NCBI GenBank assembly: GCA_036009105.1
Contig: DASYMJ010000346.1
Coordinates: 1 to 40,823, forward strand
Source of the DNA: JAFAVZ01 sp036009105
GTDB taxonomy: Bacteria; Acidobacteriota; Thermoanaerobaculia; Gp7-AA8
Reading direction: 5' to 3'
Length of the DNA: 40,823 bases
Shown: positions 33,864-40,823 of the stretch, one piece after another
How positions within the stretch are numbered: the stretch's first letter is position 1
Layout: each line of letters starts with the position of its first letter
The notes under the pieces: model-generated
Databases searched by the model: none
What the model saw: the letters and a program-made list of their open reading frames with translations, nothing else
What the model was told of the DNA's origin: nothing
Position numbers and translations under genes: made by a program

Positions 33864-34499
33864 TCAGAGGCGAAGGATGCCCCGCCGCAGCGCCACCACC
33901 GTCGCCTCGGTGCGGTCGGCCGCTTCGAGCTTCCCGAAGATGTTCTTGAGGTGCCCTTTCACCGTCTCGGCCGTGATGGCCAGCCCGACCGCGATCTCCA
34001 TGTTGCTGTGGCCGGAGGCGACCAGGCGCAGCACGTCCAGCTCGCGGACGGTGAGCGGCGCCTGCGCGGTCTGCCGCTCCATCGCCGCGCTCACGGCGGG
34101 CGCCATCACCCGCATCCCCATCGCCGCCCGGCGCACGGCGTCGAGCAGCTCCTCGCGATAGAGGTCCTTGAGCAGGTAGCCCTTCGCCCCCGCCCGCAGC
34201 GCCTCGCGGATGTCCGTGTCGGTATCGAAGGTGGTCAGGACCAGGATCACGCTGGAGGGCGCCTTGCGGCGGATGGCGCGGATCGCCTCCACGCCGCTCA
34301 GGAGCGGCATGCGCAGGTCCATCAACGTGACGTCCGGGGCGAGCCGGAGGACGGCGTCGAGCGCGGCCTCGCCGTCGCCGGCCTGGCCGACGACTTCCAT
34401 GTCTTTCTCGGAGCCGATGATGTCGACGATTCCGTGCCGCACGATCGGATGATCGTCGGCCACGACGACGCGAATGGGACGTCCGGGCCCGTTCCACAT
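33864..34499 (-). CDS. NarL/LuxR-type response regulator
   Basis: A 211-residue two-domain regulator. Receiver: acidic pair near D15-D16, phosphoacceptor D61 in LMDLRMP, lysine in AGAKGYLLKD. Output: a LuxR/GerE helix-turn-helix at about 148-205 (LTVRELDVLRLVASGHSNMEI, ETVKGHLKNIFGKL). It follows the histidine kinase by 21 bases and is surely its partner. The targets are not visible in the window. Confidence 0.93.
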   Translation of the reverse strand: MWNGPGRPIRVVVADDHPIVRHGIVDIIGSEKDMEVVGQAGDGEAALDAVLRLAPDVTLMDLRMPLLSGVEAIRAIRRKAPSSVILVLTTFDTDTDIREALRAGAKGYLLKDLYREELLDAVRRAAMGMRVMAPAVSAAMERQTAQAPLTVRELDVLRLVASGHSNMEIAVGLAITAETVKGHLKNIFGKLEAADRTEATVVALRRGILRL

Positions 34500-34520
34500 G
34501 CTCGCGAGGCTCCTTTCCGG

Positions 34521-35696
34521 CTACATGATGACTTCGATCTCCGTCCCACGTCCGCGCGCGCTCCGCACCTGCAGCGTCGCCCGCATCTCCACCGCCCGCT
34601 CTTCCATCCCCTTCAGTCCGAACCGCTGCGACGGCCCGACGCACGCGGCAGGATCGAAGCCCCGCCCATCGTCCCGCACGCGCAGCGCCGCCCCGCGCGA
34701 GCCGAAGCGCAGCTCGACCTCGATCAGCTTCGCCTCGGCGTGGCCCACCGCGTTCCGCAGCGCCTCCTGCGCGATCCGCAGCAGCCCGGCCTCCGCCTCG
34801 GCCGCCAGGCGCCGCGGCGTTCCGCTGACCTTCAGCCGCATCGCCGCCGTCGTCTCGATCTCCAGGCGATGCATCAGCTCTCCCAGCCGCTGGGCCAGGT
34901 CGTCGGGGGAGGTCCGCTCCGACCGCAGCGCCCACACCGCCCCCCGCGCCTCGGCCAGACTGCTCCGGGCCAGCATCCGCGCCCGGTCCAACTGCATGCG
35001 CCCGGTGGCGGGCAGGCTCTCCCTGTTCGCGGCGACGCTCTCCAGCTGGATGGAGATGCCGGCCAGCCCCTGGGCCAGCGTGTCGTGCACCTCGCGCGCG
35101 ATCCGCATCCGCTCGTCCACCACTTCCCGCAAAAGGGCCGAGGACTGCTCCACCGCCGCCGCCGTGGCGAAGCCGATGAGGGAGAGGACGATGACCGCCG
35201 CGAACCAGCCGTACCACCGCACGCCGGCGCGGGCGAGGAGGACGATCTCCAGGATGGTGCCGGCCACCGCGGTGACGATCACGTTGCGCGTGCGCATGGA
35301 GAGCTGGCTCACCGCCACCACCAGAGCGAGGATGCCGATGCTGAAGGCCGCCGTTCCGACCGGCGTCACCGAGAGCGGCGTGCCGCGGTACTGCATGGCG
35401 AAGATGAGCGGCATGTCCAGCAGCGGAAGGGAGAGCCAGGAGCGCCGCAGGACTCGCGTCGACTCCCTGCTGGCGACGTAGAGCGCGCCGGAGGCGGCGA
35501 CATAGAACGCCACGAGCGGGATGTTCTCCCGGAAGTCCTGGTGCCCGCCGAAGAGGCCGAACGCCGTTTCGTAGCCGCACCACACCAGCGCCGCCACGAT
35601 GCGCAGCGCGACCAGCTTCCTCGCCGTCTGCAGCCGGTGCTCCTCCCGCTTCTCCCGCAGAAGCGAGTCGAGATCCCTGGTTGCCCCGTCCGGCAT
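34521..35696 (-). CDS. NarX/DegS-type sensor histidine kinase
   Basis: A 391-residue membrane kinase. About five hydrophobic segments lie between residues 28 and 185, with no large periplasmic domain, so the signal may be sensed in the membrane. The HisKA_3 phosphoacceptor is H204 in REVHDTLAQGLAGI; the ATPase domain has LRIAQEALRNAVGHA (N box), DDGRGFDP (G1) and RFGLKGMEERA (G2). It pairs with the response regulator downstream. The ATG at 35696 is preferred over one 21 bases upstream, which adds unconserved residues. Confidence 0.92.
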   Translation of the reverse strand: MPDGATRDLDSLLREKREEHRLQTARKLVALRIVAALVWCGYETAFGLFGGHQDFRENIPLVAFYVAASGALYVASRESTRVLRRSWLSLPLLDMPLIFAMQYRGTPLSVTPVGTAAFSIGILALVVAVSQLSMRTRNVIVTAVAGTILEIVLLARAGVRWYGWFAAVIVLSLIGFATAAAVEQSSALLREVVDERMRIAREVHDTLAQGLAGISIQLESVAANRESLPATGRMQLDRARMLARSSLAEARGAVWALRSERTSPDDLAQRLGELMHRLEIETTAAMRLKVSGTPRRLAAEAEAGLLRIAQEALRNAVGHAEAKLIEVELRFGSRGAALRVRDDGRGFDPAACVGPSQRFGLKGMEERAVEMRATLQVRSARGRGTEIEVIM

Positions 35697-35767
35697 GGCC
35701 CCGATTCTAGCGGGCAATGGGGAAGGCGGGTGTTACATCAGGAGAGGACGAAATATGGCGGGTGGGG

Positions 35768-36817
35768 CTACCCGTCTCCGGATGGTCCTGGCTGTTTCGC
35801 GCGCGGAGCGTCCGGCCCCGCCGCGCGGGCCGCATCGCGGGGCGACCCGCCCCACTGGCGGCTCCAGGCCCGGCGCAGCTGCAGGTCGGAGCCGAAGCCC
35901 GCTACCGCGGCGGCGCGCGTGACGGTCGCGCCGTACTCCAGCGACTGGCGGGCGCGCTCCAGCCGGATCAAGCGGAGGTAGTGCAGCGGCGAGATGCCGG
36001 CGTGATCGATGAACAGCCGCAACAGGTGACGCTGCGCCGCCTGCCCGACCTGGGCCAGCGACGCCATGTCCCAGTCCCGCTGCGGCTCGGAGACGATCGC
36101 GTCCTGCACCCGGTGCACGGTCGGGTGGAGGTGGCGGCGGTGCATGTGGAAGGGCGAGAGCTCGGTGTCGCGAGGGGAGCGCCGCAGGTACACCACCATA
36201 TCCTCGGCCACGCTCGCGGCCAGGGCCTCACCACACTCCTCCGCGATGAGGTGCAGTGCCACGTCGATCCCCGCCGTGATGCCCGCGCTGGACGCCAGCG
36301 GACCGTCCACCACGAAGACGCGGTTGTCGATGACCTGCGCCCCCGGCGCCAGGGCGCGAAGCATGGGCAACAGCTCGTGGTGCGTGGTGCAGCGGCGCGC
36401 GGCGAGCAGCCCCGCCCGGGCGGCGAGCAGGGTGCCCGAGCAGACCGTCACCAGGCGGTGCGGCGTGTCCGCGTCGAGCAGCGCGTCATGCAGCCGATCG
36501 CTCAACCATCGCGCGGCGACCGCGATCTCCGGCGTGACTTGCGTCAGGTGAGCGGTCGGTTGACCGACCACCACCACCCAGGTCGGCATCGCGAGCTGCT
36601 CCGGCAATGGAACGAGCTCGCCCAGCACCAGCCCGACCGAGGTGGGCAGGGTTGCCGCCGGCCCGGCGAAGCGAAGGCGAAAGCGCGGAGGCAGTCCGCG
36701 AGCCTCGCGGTGCTGGTTGGCGAGACGAAAGGCTTCAGCCGGCCCGGCGATGTCGAGCAGCAGCGAATGCGGCACGATGACGAAGAGGACGTCGATGAGC
36801 TGGGCGCGCGTGATCAT
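35768..36817 (-). CDS. GlxA-family AraC-type transcriptional regulator
   Basis: A 349-residue regulator. The N-terminal DJ-1/PfpI-like domain opens with IDVLFVIVPHSLLLDIAGPAEAF and has the elbow VTVCSGTLLAARAG and SAGITAGIDVALHLI. The C-terminal AraC helix-turn-helix pair covers about 240-335 (MASLAQVGQAAQRHLLRLF, HAGISPLHYLRLIRLERA). The ligand is unknown. The start at 36844, with a better ribosome site, is an alternative. It is divergent from the M13 peptidase gene and could control it. Confidence 0.88.
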   Translation of the reverse strand: MITRAQLIDVLFVIVPHSLLLDIAGPAEAFRLANQHREARGLPPRFRLRFAGPAATLPTSVGLVLGELVPLPEQLAMPTWVVVVGQPTAHLTQVTPEIAVAARWLSDRLHDALLDADTPHRLVTVCSGTLLAARAGLLAARRCTTHHELLPMLRALAPGAQVIDNRVFVVDGPLASSAGITAGIDVALHLIAEECGEALAASVAEDMVVYLRRSPRDTELSPFHMHRRHLHPTVHRVQDAIVSEPQRDWDMASLAQVGQAAQRHLLRLFIDHAGISPLHYLRLIRLERARQSLEYGATVTRAAAVAGFGSDLQLRRAWSRQWGGSPRDAARAAGPDAPRAKQPGPSGDG

Positions 36818-36924
36818 CTGATTACAAATGTTACCGGCAGGCATGCCACCCTTGTCCGAAAGTGCATGAAAGTTGTCGGCCCGCGCCGCGACAGCACATC
36901 GGGCCGCCGGTATCTTCGCCGTCA

Positions 36925-39015
36925 ATGCACTTCAACGCATCCCACCCCCTGCTTCCTCGTAGCCGGCCCGCTTTCGCCCTGCCGATCCTGATGGCGGCGG
37001 CGCTCTCGTCGTGGCCCGTGTCCCCAGCCGCTGCCCAAGCGGCGGACGGCCGGAAACCGTCGCCGCTCGAGAGCACGGTGAGCGCGAGCGTCACTCCCGG
37101 CGACGATTTCTTCGCCTACGCGAACGGCGGTTGGCTGGAAACGACCGCGCTCCCGGCCGGCAGGGAGCGATGGGGAGCCCGCGACGAGCTGGAGGAGCAG
37201 GCCCGCCGCCGCGTCGCGGCGCTGCTCGACGCTGCCAGCGCCGCGACAGCCGGCTCGGCGGCGCGCAAGGTCGCGGACTTCCGCGCCGCCTACTCGAACG
37301 AGGCCGCCATCGAGGCCAGGGGTCTCGCCTCGCTCCAGCCGCTGCTCGCTCGGGTCGAGAAGGTTTCGGACAAGGCGGACCTCATGCGCCTGCTGGCTCG
37401 CGGCATGCGCGCCGACGTCGACCCGCTGGGGTTCGGCATCTACAAGTCGGCCGGCGTGCTCGGCCTCTCCGTGGAGCAGAGCATCCACGGAGAGAAGACC
37501 AACGTCGCTTTCCTGGTGCAGGGAGGGCTGGGCCTGCCGGACCGGGAGGACTATCTCAGCGCCGACCTCGGGAAGCAGGCCCTTCGCGAGCGGTATCGCG
37601 AATACATCCGGAAGATGCTCACGCTCGCAGGCTTCAGCCGTGGAGACGAACGCGCGAGCGCCGTGCTGGCGCTGGAAACGGCGATCGCGCAGGGCCAGGC
37701 CACGCGCGAGGCGTCCGCAAACGACCGCAATGCCGACAACGTGTGGACGCGGGCCGACTTCGTGCGGCGGGCGCCCGGGATGGACTGGACCGTCTTCTTC
37801 GCCGAGGCGGGCCTGGCCGGGCAGGGAGAGCTCGGGGTCTGGCAGCCGACCGCCGTGACGGGGTTGGCCGCGCAGGTCGCGTCGCAGCCGCTGGAGGCCT
37901 GGAAGGACTACCTGCGCTTCCATGTCATCCACGACTTCGCTGACGTGCTGCCCCGCGCCTTCGCCGACGAGGCGCTGGCGCTGCATGCCGCGATGGCGGC
38001 CGGTCCACGGCCCTCCCGTGCCGAGCGCGCGCTCGTTGCCACGCAGTCGGCCATGAGTGACGCGATCGGTCGGATGTACGCCGAGCGCTACTTCCCCGCC
38101 GAGCAGAAGGCGCGCGTGGAGCGGCTCTCCGACAACGTCCGCGCCGCGCTCACGAAACGGGTGGAGGCCGCAACGTGGATGTCGCCGGCCACCAGGGCGA
38201 GTGCGCTGACCAAGCTGCGGACGCTGTATGTGGGGATCGGCTATCCCGATCAATGGGAGGACTATTCGTCCCTGACCGTCGACCCGGCCGACCCGCTGGG
38301 CAACCTGCGGCGCGTCTCGGACCGCGCCTACCGCAATGCCCTCGCCCGCCTCGGTCAGCCCGTGAACCTGAAGTACTGGTACATGGCTCCGCAGACGGTC
38401 GGCGCGCTGCTGGTGTTCCAGCAGAACGCGTATGTGATGTCGGCCGCGTTGCTGGAGCCCCCCAAGTACGATCACGCGTCGTCCGACGCCGCGGCCTACG
38501 GTTCGGTGGGGGCGCTCATCGGCCACGATCTCACGCATTACATCGACGTGCTGGGCGCGGACTACGACACGGAGCACCGGATGCGACACTGGTGGACCCC
38601 CGAAGACATGCAGCGCTTCCAGACCCTCGCGCAGCCGCTGGTGGACCAGTTCGCGGCGTACCAGCCGTTCCCCGGCCTCTCCATCAACGGCAAGCTGACG
38701 CTCACCGAGAACATCGCCGACCTCGGCGGCCTCGCCGCCGCTTTCGACGCCTACCGCAAGACGCTCGGCACCCGGGTGACGGATGTGGACTATGTGCGGA
38801 CCCAGGACCGGGAGTTCTTCATCGCCTACGCCCAGACTCTTCGCCGCCGGATCAGCGAGGCCGCCATGCGCAAGCAGGCGGCCACCAGCGACCACGCGCC
38901 AGAAGACTACCGCGCCGACACGGTCCGCAACCTCGACGCCTGGTACGCCGCGTTCGACGTGCACCCAAGGCAGCGGCTGTACCTGGAGCCCGCGGCGCGC
39001 GTGCGGGTCTGGTAG
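36925..39015 (+). CDS. M13 (neprilysin-like) metallopeptidase with altered HDxxH site
   Basis: A 696-residue protein with a signal peptide (about 1-38, ending in AAAQA). The M13_N domain opens with GDDFFAYANGGWLETTALP. The peptidase domain has the family zinc region, but the normal HExxH reads H534-D535-L-T-H538 (GHDLTHYID). The third ligand ENIADLGGL and the terminal RVW are normal, and NAYY is NAYV. In neprilysin this glutamate polarises the water, and swapping it lowers or abolishes activity. So the protein may be weak, altered or a non-enzyme. It should be periplasmic or secreted and stands alone. Confidence 0.88.
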   Translation: MHFNASHPLLPRSRPAFALPILMAAALSSWPVSPAAAQAADGRKPSPLESTVSASVTPGDDFFAYANGGWLETTALPAGRERWGARDELEEQARRRVAALLDAASAATAGSAARKVADFRAAYSNEAAIEARGLASLQPLLARVEKVSDKADLMRLLARGMRADVDPLGFGIYKSAGVLGLSVEQSIHGEKTNVAFLVQGGLGLPDREDYLSADLGKQALRERYREYIRKMLTLAGFSRGDERASAVLALETAIAQGQATREASANDRNADNVWTRADFVRRAPGMDWTVFFAEAGLAGQGELGVWQPTAVTGLAAQVASQPLEAWKDYLRFHVIHDFADVLPRAFADEALALHAAMAAGPRPSRAERALVATQSAMSDAIGRMYAERYFPAEQKARVERLSDNVRAALTKRVEAATWMSPATRASALTKLRTLYVGIGYPDQWEDYSSLTVDPADPLGNLRRVSDRAYRNALARLGQPVNLKYWYMAPQTVGALLVFQQNAYVMSAALLEPPKYDHASSDAAAYGSVGALIGHDLTHYIDVLGADYDTEHRMRHWWTPEDMQRFQTLAQPLVDQFAAYQPFPGLSINGKLTLTENIADLGGLAAAFDAYRKTLGTRVTDVDYVRTQDREFFIAYAQTLRRRISEAAMRKQAATSDHAPEDYRADTVRNLDAWYAAFDVHPRQRLYLEPAARVRVW

Positions 39016-39081
39016 GGGGGTGGGCGCAGGAATCGTCACACTTTCGGCAGGGCCGAGCCCGGCCGCTCTCAACGGTACCCC

Positions 39082-39570
39082 TCAATGCGGAGGTTGCCAC
39101 GGCGCCACGTCCGTGATGGAGACGTCCGGCTGTCTCGCCAGAGAACGGCGCACGGCTTCGGCCACGGAGCGGTCGGCAATGCTGATCCTCCAGACCCCTG
39201 AGTCGACGCATTCCACAACCGCTTCATATTGAGCGGCCAGCGCATTGAAATATTCAACCGGATTTTTCCGAACGCCCCTGGGTGTCTGCTCCAACGTTTT
39301 CGATCCGACCAGCAAAACGTCGTAGATGTCGGTGGTCGACTCGGCAAGCTGTATGAGCTCCTTCATCTCCATCGGCGGCAGACCAGTGGCTGCCGCCGCC
39401 TCCAGTTCGAGAGCCGCCATGCCTTTCCACAACGGCATCGTCGGGGAGGTAGTGCCATAGAAGTGGAGCAGCGTCCACCGAAGGTCGGCATTTGCCGCCC
39501 CAAACGCATGCACGACGTCGGCAAGTCCGACGGTCAGCACGCGTTCGATGGGAGTGACCGTAATGAGCAC
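39082..39570 (-). CDS. Candidate immunity protein for RHS toxin 2
   Basis: A 162-residue acidic protein starting at a GTG at 39570 with AAGGAG upstream; it lies 19 bases after the RHS 2 stop. Longer readings begin within the toxin gene. It opens with ITVTPIERVLTVGLADVVHA, and has LRWTLLHFYGTTSPTMPLWKG and RKNPVEYFNALAAQYEAVVE. No family is recognised. Its place after the toxin and its composition, which is more A/T-rich, are the only evidence for an immunity role. It appears intact although the toxin gene is broken. Confidence 0.6.
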   Translation of the reverse strand: MLITVTPIERVLTVGLADVVHAFGAANADLRWTLLHFYGTTSPTMPLWKGMAALELEAAAATGLPPMEMKELIQLAESTTDIYDVLLVGSKTLEQTPRGVRKNPVEYFNALAAQYEAVVECVDSGVWRISIADRSVAEAVRRSLARQPDVSITDVAPWQPPH

Positions 39571-39589
39571 CTTCTCTCCTTCATGCAAA

Positions 39590-40683
39590 TCATGGCTGCG
39601 GCGGAATCTCCGGCACCGGTTCCGGGCGCCCCGCTTTTCCACTCGGTTCTATCACGTGCTGGTGCGGGTCCGGGTGTATGGTGGGGTCGTTGTGATCCGA
39701 GAAGTCAATCCGGCGCCCTCCGCGACCATGACCATTCCATTCCCGGGCCTGTGGATAAGAAGCTTCGCCTTTCGTTGGGTCGGTCCTGGTGCCCAGTTGC
39801 GTGTGCGGTCGTCCAGCGGCTTCCGGGTCCGGCATTTCGTTGCCGTGCTTATCCCTTGGCAGCGGAAGCGGGTTGCCATCACTGTCCCTGGGCGTGTAGA
39901 TGCCGTTTGACTGTGACGGCGGAGGAGCCTCGCTGTCCAATGCACGCCGCAGACGGTTGGCCCCTCGAACGGCGCCATACAATCCACCGACCCCCAGCAG
40001 TTCTGCCGTCCCCGCCGAAAGCGCCGCCGCGCCGCTATAGAGCGCCCAAGAGACAGCTGGTGGCGCGCAGCACAAGTTCTCGGGCGTCATTTTTTTCGTG
40101 AACCCTGGCTCCTGGTAACGATCTCGTCTGTCCGGGTCGATCGACTTGATCGGATTGCCAAGGACATACGAATATCGGTTCCAGCCCTGTGGCTCGCGCG
40201 ATGCGGAATCCTGGTTCAGCTTCGGATCCACCGCCATGAACCGTCCCCACGTCGCGGCGTAGTAGCGGGCATGCATGTAATCGAGCGGCGCCGTGCCACC
40301 GGCGGGGTCGGCGTCGCGTTCATGGCCGGTGAACTTCAGAGGGGAGGCTTCCTGGACGCCGCCGGCAGTCCATTCCTCACCGAACGGCCAGTAGACGTGG
40401 TAGCCGATGCGGTGGCCCACGCCGTCTGTGATCAGGCGAGGGGTGCCGAGGTGGTCGAGGCTGTAGTGCTCAACGCCGGTCGGTTTGAGCGCGGCGAGGA
40501 GGAGTCCGTCGCGGTAGACGTAATCGCGCTCGACCGACCAGGTCGAGCCGCTCTGTTTGAAAATCGCGGAGCACCTTGTTGTCGAGGCCGCGGAGCGTCC
40601 AGTGTGTGATGCCAGTGGAGACGTCGAAAGAGAAGAAGCGCTCATCGTCCGCGGTGTAGGCGTAGATGATGCGAGGCTGGGTA
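39590..40683 (-). pseudogene. RHS 2: RHS tail with type-24-like toxin, frameshifted and cut by an IS
   Basis: The readable part (about 40560 to 39590) has the RHS core (LDHLGTPRLITD, YYAATWGRFMAVDP, NRYSYVLGNPIKSIDPD) and a C-terminal tip with RPHTQLGTR, YPQAREWNGHG, RIDFSDH and HPDPHQH. This resembles the polymorphic toxin type 24 (Ntox24, RNase-like) domain as I recall it. A run of four A at 40560-40563, against three in copy 1, shifts the frame. Upstream, the match to copy 1 stops at 40680 and IS630-type sequence begins. The start of the gene is outside the window beyond the element. It cannot make a full-length product. Confidence 0.75.
40242..40680. repeat. RHS core repeat, copy 2
   Basis: About 439 bases, one longer than copy 1 at 31023-31460, which agrees with the single added A at 40560-40563. 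Same orientation. Such repeats allow exchange of toxin tips by recombination. Confidence 0.8.
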
Positions 40684-40823
40684 CTAGTGGCCTGTAACGG
40701 ACGAAGTGGCAGCGATCCGACGACGGGGATCAGCGTAGCTCCACTTGATAGGTTTTGCGTTGAGGTTGTGTGAATGGATGTAGCGCATCAGCTTTCGCTT
40801 CAGGTCGCCCACGGACGTGAATA
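40684..40823 (-). mobile_element. IS630-family transposase, C-terminal end (partial)
   Basis: The last 45 codons of a transposase read inward from the window edge: SVGDLKRKLMRYIHSHN, then AKPIKWSYADPRRRI and a TAG at 40684-40686. This is the typical end of IS630-family transposases (DDE domain followed by KPxxWxY). The element sits right against the broken RHS 2 gene; a TA at 40682-40683 fits the TA target used by the family. Most of the element lies outside the window. Confidence 0.8.

Noticed and set aside
33649..35583. A 644-codon frame overlapping the two-component genes
   Set aside because: It is another frame of the kinase and regulator; the translation has no domain, while the alternative frames have HisKA_3 and LuxR motifs.
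36874..36893. Inverted repeat TGTCG...CGACA between the GlxA regulator and the M13 gene
   Set aside because: Five-base arms in a very GC-rich stretch; too likely by chance to call an operator.
36922..39072. A 716-codon open frame antisense to the M13 peptidase
   Set aside because: It mirrors the GC-rich third codon positions of the real gene; its translation is low-complexity R/G/A/V/E with no motif.
1..40823. tRNA, rRNA, CRISPR arrays, replication origin
   Set aside because: I found no cloverleaf with anticodon arm, no spaced direct-repeat array and no DnaA-box cluster; the intergenic gaps are short.

Overview
The window is high-GC, densely packed bacterial DNA with no rRNA, tRNA or CRISPR array that I could see. 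No gene-free stretch exceeds about 300 bases. The content (FtsX/MacB-type permease, di-heme DHOR oxidoreductase, TonB-C protein, M13 peptidase, short RHS tails, many orphan glycosyltransferases) would fit a soil Acidobacteriota-like or similar Gram-negative genome. That assignment is a guess from gene content, not a measurement.

Region 1 (1-3682) is the edge of a nonribosomal-peptide-type cluster: the end of an export permease, a CmlA-like diiron beta-hydroxylase, a type II thioesterase and, convergent to it, an Sfp-type phosphopantetheinyl transferase. Region 2 (3683-9975) is mixed: a Phd/YefM-zeta toxin-antitoxin pair with a possible palindromic operator, a DHOR cytochrome with a TonB-C protein, a methyltransferase and an APC permease.

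Region 3 (10027-27856) is the most unusual part, a two-armed glycoconjugate locus. Inositol-3-phosphate synthase diverges from a five-gene plus-strand operon (HD-domain protein, CgeB-like glycosyltransferase, nucleotidyltransferase, CmoB-like methyltransferase, apparently circularly permuted glycoside hydrolase). A nine-gene minus-strand operon faces it (two NAD-dependent epimerases, zinc-type dehydrogenase, Gfo/Idh/MocA oxidoreductase, four glycosyltransferases, PRTase-kinase-like fusion). Nearly all junctions within the two operons overlap by 4 bases or so. A VOC protein and a metallopeptidase lipoprotein, visibly richer in A/T, lie between the arms. The genes look able to make an activated sugar, modify it, transfer it and trim it; the product is unknown. 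A palindrome TTGCGTnATnCGCAA occurs in the Ino1/HD divergent promoter and again in the methyltransferase/permease divergent promoter.

Region 4 (28072-40823) holds an SDR, hypothetical proteins, an FkbM methyltransferase, a NarX/NarL-like two-component pair, a GlxA-type regulator and an M13 peptidase whose HExxH motif reads HDLTH. It also holds two short RHS toxin tails that share a roughly 438-base core but carry different C-terminal toxins, each followed by a candidate immunity gene. The first toxin has lost its end by a one-base frameshift. The second is frameshifted and cut by an IS630-family element that runs off the window.
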